Below are positions 7,783 through 16,585 of a stretch of DNA of 64,000 nt, in pieces. Below the pieces are notes generated by a model, which worked only from the letters and a program-made list of their open reading frames with translations, had not been told where the DNA came from and did no database searches. Every line of letters starts with the position of its first letter. The stretch's first letter is position 1. Location of the stretch: positions 2,976,001 to 3,040,000 of the forward strand of contig OZ253504.1 in NCBI GenBank assembly GCA_965262235.1, read 5' to 3'. A program made the translations under genes and the position numbers. Origin of the DNA: CATQGW01 sp965262235. GTDB lineage: Bacteria; Chloroflexota; Dehalococcoidia; Bin125.

Positions 7783-8796
7783 ATGCCACGACTTCTGGGA
7801 CGCTCATTGTCCCGCCGAAACACCGCCGTTGAAGCGGCGGAACCGACTGAGGACACCTCCGGGCGCATCCCCAGCGGAGCAGAATCGCCCGCGCCTCGCA
7901 GGCCCTCCACGCGTCGTCGCCGATCCGGCGCGACCGTGACCACCGACTCATCAATGGCCGGCGACTCCGCCGACCCCCGCGATCGCCGTCGCTCGAGCCG
8001 GCCGCCTGCGCGGAACAACGGCGCGACGGCCGCCCAGCCAACCGCCCAACCGGCCGCCCAGCACACAGCGCAGCCGCCCGCCAGCGAGCAGAAGCCCTCG
8101 CGGCGTCGCGGCGGCCGGCGCGGCTCCTCTGATTCGACGCCCGAGGATCCGATGCTCGCCGCGATGCAGCGCCAGACCGACCTGCTCGAGCGGCAGGCAC
8201 AGCTGATCGAGACGCAGCAGCTAGCGATGACGCGTCTGACCGACGCCATGCTCGGCGCCCGCCGCGGTGGCGTCGCCACGCACGGCGCGCAGGTCGAGGT
8301 CCAGCCGCGGCTGGCGATCTTCGTCGACGTGCCGAACATCCTCTACGCCGCCGAGGCCACCAACGTCGAGCTGAACTGGGGCAAGGTGGCGTCGTTCCTC
8401 TCCGAGGGACGTACGCTCGTGCGGGCGATCGCCTACGCGCCGATCTCCGATGACCCGAATGAGCGCACCGAGAACGAGCGCTTCGTCGTGCCGTTCCTCG
8501 AGCACGGCTACCGTATCGCCACGAAGCCGCTCAAGCGCTTCCGCGGCGGCAGCGTCAAGGCCAACTTCGATGTCGAGCTGGCGATCGACGTGCTCACGAT
8601 GGCCGACCGCGTCGACGTCATCGTGCTGGTCTCGGGCGATGGCGACTTCCGCCGCCTGGTCGAGATCGTCGGCTCGCGCGGCGTCCGCGTCGAGGTCATG
8701 GCCTTCGGCCAGAGCACCTCTCAGGACCTGCGCGTAGTCGCCGACCGCTACATCGACATCGCCGGCTACATCCCCGAGCTGAGCGGCCGCGCCTAG
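7783..8796 (+). CDS. NYN (PIN-like) domain protein with disordered basic N terminus
   Basis: 337 residues. Residues 1-120 are rich in Arg, Pro, Ala and Ser (low complexity, probably RNA- or DNA-contacting). A predicted coiled coil follows (MQRQTDLLERQAQLIETQQ). The NYN/LabA domain (about 180-325) contains IFVDVPNILY, FDVELAIDV and VSGDGDFRRLVE, whose acidic residues form the metal-binding ribonuclease centre in the PIN-like fold. A GGAG site precedes the ATG, 13 bp after the Mrp gene, so the two are likely an operon. RNA cleavage is inferred from the family; targets are unknown. Confidence 0.85.
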   Translation: MPRLLGRSLSRRNTAVEAAEPTEDTSGRIPSGAESPAPRRPSTRRRRSGATVTTDSSMAGDSADPRDRRRSSRPPARNNGATAAQPTAQPAAQHTAQPPASEQKPSRRRGGRRGSSDSTPEDPMLAAMQRQTDLLERQAQLIETQQLAMTRLTDAMLGARRGGVATHGAQVEVQPRLAIFVDVPNILYAAEATNVELNWGKVASFLSEGRTLVRAIAYAPISDDPNERTENERFVVPFLEHGYRIATKPLKRFRGGSVKANFDVELAIDVLTMADRVDVIVLVSGDGDFRRLVEIVGSRGVRVEVMAFGQSTSQDLRVVADRYIDIAGYIPELSGRA

Positions 8797-8800
8797 GAAT

Positions 8801-8932
8801 CCTCTGAACAGGTCGGATCCCCTCTCCCCCCGCTTTGCGGGGGGAGATGTCACGGAGTGACAGAGGGGGGCTGCCCCGCTTGGCCCGACACAACCTCGCC
8901 GCTGAGTCGGGACCGCAGCCCCCTACGGGGGC
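8801..8932. repeat. Structured dispersed repeat, copy 1 (two-hairpin element)
   Basis: The core at 8819-8870 has outer arms CCCCTC/GAGGGG enclosing two hairpins: CTCCCCCCGC-TTT-GCGGGGGGAG and TGTCAC-GGA-GTGACA. Similarity to the copy at 46.8 kb extends on both sides (TCTGAAC upstream, GGGACCGC downstream). A further hairpin GCCCCC-TAC-GGGGGC lies at 8918-8932. The element sits between the 3' ends of two convergent genes, so it may act as a bidirectional terminator or REP-like repeat. Confidence 0.8.
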
Positions 8933-8983
8933 GTCGGATCTCCCTGCAGCGGCAACCCTCGTGGTGGCCCTCCCCGTTCGCCG

Positions 8984-9823
8984 CTACGAGGCCGCGAAAT
9001 AACGCTTGCCGTCTGCCCTCGCGGCGCGGCCGAGGCCGGGGAATCGGAAGTGGCCGGAGGCGATCAGGGCGTTCTCGGCCTCGATCCGGTCAAGCAGCGC
9101 GTGGCGGCTCACCGTTGACGTAGCGGTGTCGACGTCGGCGCTCGGGCACCAGTCGGTCTCGGTCAGCTGCACCATGTGGTGGGCGGCGTCGCCGATCAGG
9201 TAGGCCGCGTCGCCGTCGCTGTTGACGGCGAAGGAGACGTGGCCGGGCGTGTGGCCGGGCGTCGGAATCGTGACCACCTCGCTGGTCAGCACGTGTTCGC
9301 CCTCAACCAGGTCGACCAGTCCGTCGTCAACCAGCGGGCCGAGCACGTTGTCGTAACCCGCCGCCGCGCGAAGCTCGTCGCTGCTCGTCCAATAGTCCCA
9401 TTCGGCCTGCTGGATGATGTGCCGTGCGTTGGGGAACAGCGGCTTGGGCTCGCCATCGACGTCCGTCGTGTTCCAGCCAGTGTGGTCGAAGTGCAGGTGG
9501 GTGAATGCGACGATGTCAATGTCGTCGGGCGAGACGCCCGCTTCGCGCATCACGTCGGGCAGGGCGGGTGTTGCCTTCGCCGGAAAGTCGTTCGGCCGAC
9601 CGCCGATGCCGCTGTCGACCAGGATCGTCGTGCCCTCGCTGAGGACCAGCCAGGCGCCGAGGTTGAGCGTGAGGTTGCCGTCGTCATCGAGCAGTTCGGC
9701 GTAGTCGTCCCAGTCGGACGCATCGGTCGTGGTGAAGAAGGCGGTGGGCGGCATTGCGGCCCACGAATCCTGCAGGGCGATGAGTTCGGCATTGCCGATG
9801 TTGACGCGATGGATCAGTCCCAT
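8984..9823 (-). CDS. MBL-fold metallo-hydrolase
   Basis: A 279-residue metallo-beta-lactamase-fold protein. The metal-binding motif is THLHFDHTGW near residue 113; further ligands are in TPGHTPGHVSF and LIGDAAHH, and the closing GHFRFPG. This pattern fits the AHL-lactonase-like or broad MBL hydrolase group (two metals). ATG at 9823 follows the GAGG of CATGAGGAGG in the complement. It lies 41 bp after glcF on the same strand and may be the last gene of the glycolate operon. The substrate is unknown; a lactone or thioester is possible. Confidence 0.9.
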   Translation of the reverse strand: MGLIHRVNIGNAELIALQDSWAAMPPTAFFTTTDASDWDDYAELLDDDGNLTLNLGAWLVLSEGTTILVDSGIGGRPNDFPAKATPALPDVMREAGVSPDDIDIVAFTHLHFDHTGWNTTDVDGEPKPLFPNARHIIQQAEWDYWTSSDELRAAAGYDNVLGPLVDDGLVDLVEGEHVLTSEVVTIPTPGHTPGHVSFAVNSDGDAAYLIGDAAHHMVQLTETDWCPSADVDTATSTVSRHALLDRIEAENALIASGHFRFPGLGRAARADGKRYFAAS

Positions 9824-9864
9824 GAGGAGGGCCTCGTTTCGTTCTGAATGTGGTCGCGGCGAGG

Positions 9865-11229
9865 TTAGCGGATGCCCGTCGCCGAGTCGCCGATGCGGTA
9901 CGACTCGTCGAGCAGTTCGATTGCGTGCGCGCTGCGGCTGGAGAGCGTGCCCTCAGTGTCGAAGCGGGCGATCCCCGCGTCGAGCTGCAGCATGCAGCCG
10001 GGATTGGCGGTGCAGACTTGCTCCGCGCCCGTCGCGAGCACGTCTTCCATCTTCTCCGCGAGCACCCGCTTCGAGATGTCGGCCTGCATGATCGAATAGA
10101 TGCCCGCGCTGCCGCAGCAGCGGTCGGGCGTACGCATTTCACGCAGCTGCAAGCCGGGAATCGAGCCCAGCAGCTGTCGGGGCGCTTTGCGCACGTTCTG
10201 CGCGTGCGAGAGGTGGCAGGAGTCCTGGTACGTCACTGTGCGATTCACCGCGCCTGTGGGTCGTGTGAAGCCAATCTCGACGAGGTATTCGTGCACGTCG
10301 CGCACGCGCTCGCCGAAATCGGCGGCCCGCCCCGCGTAGGCGGCGTCGTTGCGCATCAGGTGGCCATATTCCTTCAGGTGCGAGCCGCAGCCGGCCGCGT
10401 TGATCAGGATTGCGTCGGGCGGGACTGCGCCGTCGGGCAGGAAGGCGTCGATGTTTTTGCGCGCGAGTTGACGGGCCATCTCAACATCACCACCGTGCGC
10501 GTGCAGCGCCCCGCAGCAGACCTGTTCGTTGGGCGCGGAGACTGCGACGCCGTTGCGCGCGAACACGCGCACGGTCGCGCGGTGCGTCTCCGGGTAGGCC
10601 AGCGGCATCATGCAGCCGGTCAGCAGATCGGCATTGAGCCGGACGGGCTCTGTGGGCCGTTCGCGCGCGGCCTCGGCGTTGTTGTAGAACCGGTCCCGCG
10701 CGTCGGGCGAGAGCGCCTCGATATCGGCGAGTGCGGGCGACAACCGCCGCAGCAGGCCGCTGCGGCGCATGAGCGCCTGCATGCCGCTGAGCTGAAACAG
10801 CTTCAGCCCGTAGCCCGCCAGCCGCATCCGCCGCGGCGAGGGGAAGACCCCGCGCATCACGATGTTCCAGACGATCCGTCGCCTCCGCGGCCAGCGCTGC
10901 TGCGCAAAGGCCTCGGCGCGCGTCGCCTCCATCAGCCGTCCGTACGGCACCTTCGATGGGCAGGCCGTCTCACATGCGCGGCACTGTAGGCACTGGTCGA
11001 AGTGCTGCTGCACCCGCGGCGTCCAGTCGACGCGGCCCGTGTCGAGCGCTCGCATCAGCGCGATCCGACCGCGCGGCGAGTCCGTCTCGATCCCGAGGTC
11101 GAGATACGTCGGGCACGCGTTGAGGCAGAAGCCGCAGTGCACGCAGAGCCCCAGGTCGTGCTCGTCGGGCCGGTCTTCGGTGAGCCAGATCGGCTCGCCT
11201 GCTGTTGGTGGCGTGTGGAGTTGGGTCAT
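9865..11229 (-). CDS. glcF: Glycolate oxidase iron-sulfur subunit
   Basis: 454 residues. Two ferredoxin-type 4Fe-4S motifs are present: Cys29/32/35/39 (CVHCGFCLNACP) and Cys80/83/86/90 (CLQCRACETACP). Two CCG domains follow: VCCGALHAHGGD and DSCHLSHAQ with DRCCGSAG. In the GlcDEF complex this subunit passes electrons from the flavin subunits to the membrane quinone pool during oxidation of glycolate to glyoxylate. Its ATG overlaps the glcE stop (ATGA), so translation is coupled. Assignment to GlcF rather than a GlpC or lactate-oxidase relative rests on the neighbouring glcE and glcD. Confidence 0.93.
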   Translation of the reverse strand: MTQLHTPPTAGEPIWLTEDRPDEHDLGLCVHCGFCLNACPTYLDLGIETDSPRGRIALMRALDTGRVDWTPRVQQHFDQCLQCRACETACPSKVPYGRLMEATRAEAFAQQRWPRRRRIVWNIVMRGVFPSPRRMRLAGYGLKLFQLSGMQALMRRSGLLRRLSPALADIEALSPDARDRFYNNAEAARERPTEPVRLNADLLTGCMMPLAYPETHRATVRVFARNGVAVSAPNEQVCCGALHAHGGDVEMARQLARKNIDAFLPDGAVPPDAILINAAGCGSHLKEYGHLMRNDAAYAGRAADFGERVRDVHEYLVEIGFTRPTGAVNRTVTYQDSCHLSHAQNVRKAPRQLLGSIPGLQLREMRTPDRCCGSAGIYSIMQADISKRVLAEKMEDVLATGAEQVCTANPGCMLQLDAGIARFDTEGTLSSRSAHAIELLDESYRIGDSATGIR

Positions 11230-12539
11230 ATGCCGTCAACGTAGCGTCCCGGGTTGAGGATGTGTTGTGGGTCGAATTCGTCCTTGACGCGATGCATCAG
11301 CCGCGCGCCGGGCCCGGCCGACCCCCAGATGTCGATCAGCCGCTTCAGGTTGAGCGGGGCCTGGTCGATCGTGAGGTTGGCCCCCAGCGGTTCGAGCGCG
11401 GCGCGAGCCGCTTGCAGATTTCGCGCCGCGTCGGCTACATCGTCGCACGGCGCGTCGACGAAGAGAAGGCCGGAGTCGGCCGCGCCGATCCAGCGCTCGG
11501 CGCCGGGGACATGGCGCGCGAGTTCGCGCTGCGCATCGCCCAGCGAAGCCGGTCGCACGCCGAGCCGCAAGCGGAGCTGGTCGTCGGCTGTGGCGAGCTC
11601 GAGGTCGAGGATTGCCTGCCAGATCTCGATCACGCCGTCGGGCGATGGCCGACCGCCGGTCGCGCCGGCGTTGCGTGCGGCTCGCGCGGCGCTGTCGAGC
11701 GTCTCGAGCACCGACTGTTCCAGCCCCGACATGCGCAGCACGACGGCCGCCGCTCCCGGCGCGACATCGAGCTCAACGGATGCTAGCGCGTTCACCGAGG
11801 CAGCAGACACGGCCACGGCGGCCTGCAGCAACGGCTCCGCCTGGCCGGCGGCTCGCGCCGCCACGAGGGCCGCCGGGAAGTCCTCGGCGGCGAGCACCAC
11901 GATCTGGTCGCTGGTCGGCAGCGGGCGTAGCTTGAAGGTCAGCTCGACGATCACGCCGAGCGTCCCCAGCGAGCCGCAGAACAGCTTTGGCAGGTCGTAG
12001 CCGCTGACGTTCTTGACCACGCGTCCCCCGCCTTTGATCGGCGTGCCGTCGGCGCGGACCATGTGCATCCCGATCAGCCAGTCGCGCGGGTACCCGAACG
12101 CGGTCCGCCGCAGCCCGCCGCGACCGACCGCGATCACACCGCCGACGGTCGCCTGTTCAAAGCGGCCATGGTCGAGCGGCACAAACTGCCCGTTCGCCGC
12201 CAGCGTTCGCTGCAGGTCCGCGAGCGCCATCCCGGCCCCGATGGTGATCGTGAAGTCGTCCGGCTCATAGTCAACGACCCCGTCGAGCCCGGTCAGATCA
12301 ATCGCGACGTCGTATCGCTCGATCGGCATCCCAAGACCGGTAAGCGTGGCGCCACCGATTGGGGCGACGGCAAGGTTGTGCTCTGATGCCAGCGCGAGCG
12401 TCGCTTCGACGTCCGCGGGGGAGCTGGGGCGGACGGCGATGCGCGGCGGCTGGCTGTTGAGTTGGTAGTGGGCTTCTAACGGGTCGACGACCGCGTCGCC
12501 CAGGGCGGCGGAGATGGCGTCGGGGGTGGACGTAGTCAT
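11226..12539 (-). CDS. glcE: Glycolate oxidase FAD-binding subunit
   Basis: 437 residues, longer than the usual GlcE (about 350). The N-terminal PCMH-type FAD domain shows VRPSSPADVEATLALA, IGGATLTGLG and TVGGVIAVGRGGLRRTAFG, then KNVSGYDLPKLFCGSLG. The C-terminal half is less conserved, ending in the vanillyl-alcohol-oxidase-like MHRVKDEFDPQHILNPGR. It forms the glycolate oxidase with GlcD and GlcF. It lies between the PIN module and glcF, overlapping glcF by 4 bp. No defect is visible. Confidence 0.92.
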   Translation of the reverse strand: MTTSTPDAISAALGDAVVDPLEAHYQLNSQPPRIAVRPSSPADVEATLALASEHNLAVAPIGGATLTGLGMPIERYDVAIDLTGLDGVVDYEPDDFTITIGAGMALADLQRTLAANGQFVPLDHGRFEQATVGGVIAVGRGGLRRTAFGYPRDWLIGMHMVRADGTPIKGGGRVVKNVSGYDLPKLFCGSLGTLGVIVELTFKLRPLPTSDQIVVLAAEDFPAALVAARAAGQAEPLLQAAVAVSAASVNALASVELDVAPGAAAVVLRMSGLEQSVLETLDSAARAARNAGATGGRPSPDGVIEIWQAILDLELATADDQLRLRLGVRPASLGDAQRELARHVPGAERWIGAADSGLLFVDAPCDDVADAARNLQAARAALEPLGANLTIDQAPLNLKRLIDIWGSAGPGARLMHRVKDEFDPQHILNPGRYVDGI

Positions 12540-12628
12540 GCGAGACTTCCAGATCGAATTGCTCGATCGGTTCGAAGCTACCAGTGAAGCGAGCGCCGAT
12601 CGTCGTCCCGCGCCTCACGCGCGCTTCG

Positions 12629-13096
12629 TTACAGCCTGCGCTGGTGTGTGAAGTTGATTGCGGAGCCTGGGCGCCGTCGCTGCGCGACATCGCACAGTGC
12701 GCCGTCGGTAGTGAGGATCGGTGTCTCGCTGGTGGCGACCTCCAATAAGGCGGCATCGGTTAGTCCGAACAGCGCGAAGGCTCTGCTTGACGAAGCGACG
12801 TCGCTGCCGACCACGATCTCACGGCTGCGCTCGATCAGCCTGCGGAGTTCGATCAGAAATGGATTGCGATCGAGTCTCCCGCGCACGGACAATAGGTTCG
12901 ACGCCTCTGTCAACGTGTTTGGAGTGACGTGGACTCGTTCCATGCGCTCAATCAGCTCAAGCAGCCGATCGTAGTCTCGAGCGAAATAGCCGTTGAGCCG
13001 CCGATGCCTCGGGATGAACTCTCGGTCGACATTGCCGACGACCAGCAGGACGAGCAAATTCGCGTCCACGAAGTAGCTTTTGGGTGGCGCCGTCAC
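12629..13096 (-). CDS. PIN-domain protein, putative toxin-like ribonuclease
   Basis: 155 residues. The N terminus YFVDANLLVLLVVG carries the first PIN Asp, TPNTLTEASNLL the conserved Glu, and LTDAALLEVA with ILTTDGAL the later Asp residues, so the acidic centre looks complete. PIN proteins are metal-dependent ribonucleases, often VapC-type toxins. The GTG start overlaps the stop of the upstream 96-residue gene (GTGA), a typical toxin-antitoxin-like coupling. The pair lies inside the glycolate oxidase cluster, between glcD and glcE. Toxicity is inferred, not shown. Confidence 0.78.
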   Translation of the reverse strand: MTAPPKSYFVDANLLVLLVVGNVDREFIPRHRRLNGYFARDYDRLLELIERMERVHVTPNTLTEASNLLSVRGRLDRNPFLIELRRLIERSREIVVGSDVASSSRAFALFGLTDAALLEVATSETPILTTDGALCDVAQRRRPGSAINFTHQRRL

Positions 13097-13383
13097 CGCG
13101 CGTCGACCAGAAATCGATCCGTCATCGACACGACGTGACCGTCGTTGTCTCGTACGCGTACGGCCTTGTAGGTGCGCGGCGCAGGCTTCTCGACGATCTC
13201 GTGAAACAGGTCACGACCGGCGATCGCCTCATCCCATGGTCGCGAGAAACCCACGGTGATCGCCCAGACACGGCCCTCTTCTTCGAACACGACTTCCTCG
13301 AGGCCGACGTTGCGGACCTGCTCGACATCGAAGACACTCGTCACGTACTCCTTCGCGATCCGCACGGCGTCTCTGACTTCCAT
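13093..13383 (-). CDS. Conserved small protein paired with PIN gene, putative antitoxin-like partner
   Basis: 96 residues, acidic, beginning MEVRDAVRIAKEYVTSVF and containing VGLEEVVFEEEGRVWAITVGFSRPW and MTDRFL near the end. I recall this type of small protein beside PIN-domain genes in other bacteria, with no assigned name. It lacks a recognisable DNA-binding motif. ATG at 13383 has a fair site (AAGGACGAGG). The 4-bp GTGA overlap with the PIN gene suggests the two are made in fixed proportion. An antitoxin role is inference from gene order only. Confidence 0.72.
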   Translation of the reverse strand: MEVRDAVRIAKEYVTSVFDVEQVRNVGLEEVVFEEEGRVWAITVGFSRPWDEAIAGRDLFHEIVEKPAPRTYKAVRVRDNDGHVVSMTDRFLVDAR

Positions 13384-13442
13384 CGCCTCGTCCTTGGGAT
13401 TGCGCGTCCAATTTACACCGTTGCAGCGACGGCAGCGCTCGG

Positions 13443-14897
13443 TCAGACGAACGCCTTCGGGCCGAATCTGGCGATGGCTTGTTGCGCGTTTGGGCCGGAG
13501 GCTTCGCCGCAGCCGTGGCCGGAGGGGAAGATCTTGCAGGGGTTGAAGTTGTCGGTCGCGCCGAACGCGTGCCGCAGGCCCTTCATCGCTGTCATGTCCG
13601 CTTCGGTGAAGATCCAGGGCAGATAGTCGCGCTTCTCGTGGCCCACGCCGTGCTCGCCGGTGATCGCGCCGCCTGAATCGACGCAGACGCGCATGATCTC
13701 GCCGCCGGCCTCAAGCACGCGCTCGGTCGCGCCGGGCTCGCGCTCGTCGAACAGCAGGCACGGGTGCAGGTTCCCGTCGCCGGCGTGGAACATGTTCGCG
13801 ACCGGCAGGCCGTAGCGGTCGGCGATCTCATAGACCGAGTCGAGCACGTCGGGCAGCTTGGTGCGCGGCACCACGCCGTCGAGCAGGTAGTAGTTCGGCA
13901 TGATCTGGCCGAGCGCGCCGATCGCGCCCTTGCGGCCGGCCCAGAGCCGCTCGCGCTCCTCAGGGTCGGTCGCCGAACGGATCTCGCGCGGCTCGAAACG
14001 GCGCAGGATCGATTCGACGATGCCACCCTCTGCAGCCACCTGCGACGGCGGGCCGTCGACCTCAACGAGCAATACCGCCTCCGCATCGAGCGGGAAGCCG
14101 GTGTGCAGCACGGGCTCGATCGCAGCGATGGTGGTCTTGTCGATCATTTCGAGCGCGGCGGGAACGACGCCTGAGGCGACGACCGCGCTCACCGCGTTGC
14201 TGGCTTCCCGAACCGAGTCATAGATCGCGAGCAGTGTGCGCACGGAGGTGGGTTTGGGCACCAGGCGCACGAGCGCCTCCGTGACGATCCCCACTGTGCC
14301 CTCGCTACCGACCACGCAGCCGACGAGGTCGTAGCCGGGCTGGTCGCGGGTCGCGTCGCCGATCCGCTGTACCTCGCCATCAGGGGTCACAAGCGTCAGT
14401 TCGAGCACGTGATTGGTCGTCGTGCCCCAGGCGAGCGTGTGCGGGCCGCCAGCGTTCTCGGCGACGTTGCCGCCGATCGTGCAGGCGCGCTGGCTGCTCG
14501 GGTCCGGCGCGTAGGCGAGGCCGTAGGGCTCGGCCGCGGTGCCGAGGTCGAGGTTGACGACGCCCGGCTGCACGCGCGCGGTCTTGTTCTCTACATCGAT
14601 CTCCAGGATCCGGCGCATCCGGTTCATTCCGAAAATGACCCCGCCCCTGGTCGCGAGCGCGCCGCCGCTGAGCCCCGTCCCGGCTCCGCGCGGCGTGATC
14701 GGCGCGTTGTGACGATTGCAGATCTGCATCAGCGCAACCACATCGTCAGTCGTGGCTGGCAGCGCGATCGCTTCGGGCTTGCCGCGGTCGATCGTCGCGT
14801 CGTACTCGTACACGAGTAGGTCTTCCGCCTGCCAGACGACGGCTTCTGCGCCGATCGCGTCGATCAGCTCACGCACGAGGGGATTGGGTTGAGTCAT
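13443..14897 (-). CDS. glcD: Glycolate oxidase flavoprotein subunit
   Basis: 484 residues, the normal GlcD length. The FAD-binding PCMH domain has ITPRGAGTGLSGGALA, NVAENAGGPHTLAWG and GSEGTVGIVTEALVRLVP. The C-terminal FAD-oxidase domain has FHAGDGNLHPCLL and GAITGEHGVGHEKRDYL, which hold the substrate and flavin-contacting residues. It oxidises 2-hydroxy acids (glycolate, possibly D-lactate) and works with GlcE and GlcF, which lie downstream on the same strand beyond the PIN pair. D-lactate dehydrogenase is an alternative, but the glcE-glcF context favours glycolate oxidase. Confidence 0.93.
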   Translation of the reverse strand: MTQPNPLVRELIDAIGAEAVVWQAEDLLVYEYDATIDRGKPEAIALPATTDDVVALMQICNRHNAPITPRGAGTGLSGGALATRGGVIFGMNRMRRILEIDVENKTARVQPGVVNLDLGTAAEPYGLAYAPDPSSQRACTIGGNVAENAGGPHTLAWGTTTNHVLELTLVTPDGEVQRIGDATRDQPGYDLVGCVVGSEGTVGIVTEALVRLVPKPTSVRTLLAIYDSVREASNAVSAVVASGVVPAALEMIDKTTIAAIEPVLHTGFPLDAEAVLLVEVDGPPSQVAAEGGIVESILRRFEPREIRSATDPEERERLWAGRKGAIGALGQIMPNYYLLDGVVPRTKLPDVLDSVYEIADRYGLPVANMFHAGDGNLHPCLLFDEREPGATERVLEAGGEIMRVCVDSGGAITGEHGVGHEKRDYLPWIFTEADMTAMKGLRHAFGATDNFNPCKIFPSGHGCGEASGPNAQQAIARFGPKAFV

Positions 14898-14933
14898 GGA
14901 TGCCTCTTTACACAGGCGATGATAACGCGGCGG

Positions 14934-15734
14934 TCAGGCCGGTCCGACGACCCGTCGCTGTAGGAAGTCGATCACGGCGCCGTTGAACCGCTCAGGTTGC
15001 TCGAAGTAGACGGAGTGCCCTGCCTCGGGGACGGCGACGTACTCGCTGCCCGCCATCGCCTGGTGCGAGGCGAGCATCGCGCCGGCCGGCACGATCCGGT
15101 CGTGCTCGCCGACGATGAACAGGATCGGGATGTCGAACTGCCGCAGCATCGGCATCGTCGATCCGCGCCACGTGGCCAGACCCGGCGTGGGCGCGAGGAA
15201 GGTACGGGGACGCGGCGGGTTCCAGCCGTTCATGCGCCGGTAGAGCCACGCGAGCTCGGGTCGATCCCGTTCGGTGCTCGGCGCGAGCGCGCGTTGGCGC
15301 AGCGTCTGCCCGCGCACCTCTTCGTAGTGCCGTGCCTGGATTTCGCGGACCTCGTCGTTGACCAGCCCCGCGAGCGTGCCGGAGAGCACCAGCGCGCGGA
15401 TGCGGCTCGGGAAGAGCATCGCGAACGGCGTCGCGGTGCGGCCGCCCATCGAGTGGGCGAGCATCGCGAACTCGTCGATGCCGAGATGATCCAACAGCGC
15501 GTGCAGGTCGAAGGGGAAGGCGCGCCGCCCCGGGCCGCCCGGCACGTCACGGCTGAGGCCGAAGCTGCGATGGTCAAACGTCACGACCCGGAAGTGCTCG
15601 GCGAACGCCGGCACCTGCTGCCACCAGACGAGATGATTGCCGCCCGCACCGTGAGCCAGCACGAGCGCGGGCGCGTCATCGCGGCCGTGGCATTCGTACC
15701 AGAGGTCGATCTCGTTGCAGCGCAGGTAGGGCAT
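14934..15734 (-). CDS. Alpha/beta hydrolase
   Basis: 266 residues with the alpha/beta-hydrolase core: oxyanion region LAHGAGGNHLVWW, nucleophile elbow LAHSMGGRTA (Ser near residue 98), acid loop FIVGEHDRIVP, and catalytic His in PEAGHSVYFEQPERF. There is no signal peptide. Such enzymes include esterases, C-C hydrolases and haloperoxidase-like proteins; the substrate cannot be read from the sequence. It follows glcD by 36 bp upstream in transcription order and precedes it on the same strand, so cotranscription with the glycolate genes is possible. Confidence 0.9.
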   Translation of the reverse strand: MPYLRCNEIDLWYECHGRDDAPALVLAHGAGGNHLVWWQQVPAFAEHFRVVTFDHRSFGLSRDVPGGPGRRAFPFDLHALLDHLGIDEFAMLAHSMGGRTATPFAMLFPSRIRALVLSGTLAGLVNDEVREIQARHYEEVRGQTLRQRALAPSTERDRPELAWLYRRMNGWNPPRPRTFLAPTPGLATWRGSTMPMLRQFDIPILFIVGEHDRIVPAGAMLASHQAMAGSEYVAVPEAGHSVYFEQPERFNGAVIDFLQRRVVGPA

Positions 15735-15750
15735 TCGTAGGACGCGTCGC

Positions 15751-16233
15751 TCAGGCGCGCGCGGCGGCGCTGATCACCATCTCGAGCGCGCGGACGGCGG
15801 TCAGGCGCTTGTTGCCCTCGCGATCCTCGGTCCACACGCGGCGCTCCGCAGCGACGGCGTCGCCGGGGCCGACGGTGGCGATCCAGACGGTCCCGACGGG
15901 GCGTCCCTCGGACCCGCCGGTCGGCCCGGTGATGCCCGTCTCGGCCACGCCGATGTCGGCCTTGAGCGTGTCGCGGACGCCGCGCGCCATCGCGACCGCG
16001 GCCTCCTCGGAGACCGAGCCGTGTTCGCGGAGCAGGTCGCGGCTGACACCGATCAGGTCGATCTTGGGATGATTGTGATAGGGCGACGCGCCACCGATCC
16101 AGGCACGGCTACAGCCCGCGATATCGGTGATCCAGTGTCCAATCAGGCCGCCGGTGTCGGTTTCCGCCGTCGCGAAGGTCAGCTCGCGCTCAACGAGAGT
16201 GTCAACGACGTTCTGGGCCAGCGCTTCCGCCAC
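15751..16233 (-). CDS. CinA C-terminal-like (nicotinamide-nucleotide amidohydrolase family) protein
   Basis: A 160-residue stand-alone CinA C-terminal domain. The pattern GITGPTGGSEGRPVGTVW and the Tyr/Lys pair in SPYHNHPKIDLIGV are kept. The usual AESCTGG signature reads AETDTGG, so the Ser taken as nucleophile in PncC enzymes is Thr and the neighbouring Cys is Asp. PncC deamidates nicotinamide mononucleotide in NAD recycling; this variant may have altered activity. It lies 16 bp from the hydrolase gene on the same strand. Confidence 0.82.
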   Translation of the reverse strand: MAEALAQNVVDTLVERELTFATAETDTGGLIGHWITDIAGCSRAWIGGASPYHNHPKIDLIGVSRDLLREHGSVSEEAAVAMARGVRDTLKADIGVAETGITGPTGGSEGRPVGTVWIATVGPGDAVAAERRVWTEDREGNKRLTAVRALEMVISAAARA

Positions 16234-16248
16234 TGCTCAGGCCTCCGC

Positions 16249-16560
16249 TCATTCCTCGTTACCGGCGTGTGAGTCCCACTTGAAGATCAGGATCAGGATG
16301 AACGTGACGAGCACGAGGAAGGGCGCGAGCATCACTGCGAATTGGAACCACTCTTCCGGGCCGAAGTTGTTGACGCCGGTGCCGCCTTCGTCGGGTGCGG
16401 CCTGCGGCGCGATGTCGACGGTTGAGCTGTCGGGCGTCGCGTCTGCGGCGAGAGTGCTCCCGGTGTCGTAAAGGCCGACGGCAGCGACGGTGATGCCGGC
16501 CAGGACCAGCACGAGCGCGAGACGCCCGACGCGCTCGGCGATTGCTGAAACCATCTTCAT
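16249..16560 (-). CDS. Small secreted or membrane-anchored protein, unknown function
   Basis: 103 residues. An N-terminal hydrophobic segment (about 12-32, after a basic start) looks like a signal peptide or anchor, then a Pro/Thr/Asp-rich linker, then a second transmembrane helix (about 72-93) ending in a short charged tail. A strong GAGAGGAG site precedes ATG 16560. I recognise no family. It lies between the CoA-transferase pair and the CinA-like gene on the same strand with gaps under 30 bp, so it may be cotranscribed with them. Confidence 0.65.
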   Translation of the reverse strand: MKMVSAIAERVGRLALVLVLAGITVAAVGLYDTGSTLAADATPDSSTVDIAPQAAPDEGGTGVNNFGPEEWFQFAVMLAPFLVLVTFILILIFKWDSHAGNEE

Positions 16561-16585
16561 CGCGGCTGCTCCTCTCGGGTGAGCG

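Noticed and set aside
7319..8200. Minus-strand frame of 293 codons over the Mrp/NYN junction
   Set aside because: Spans two well-supported plus-strand genes and has no motif.
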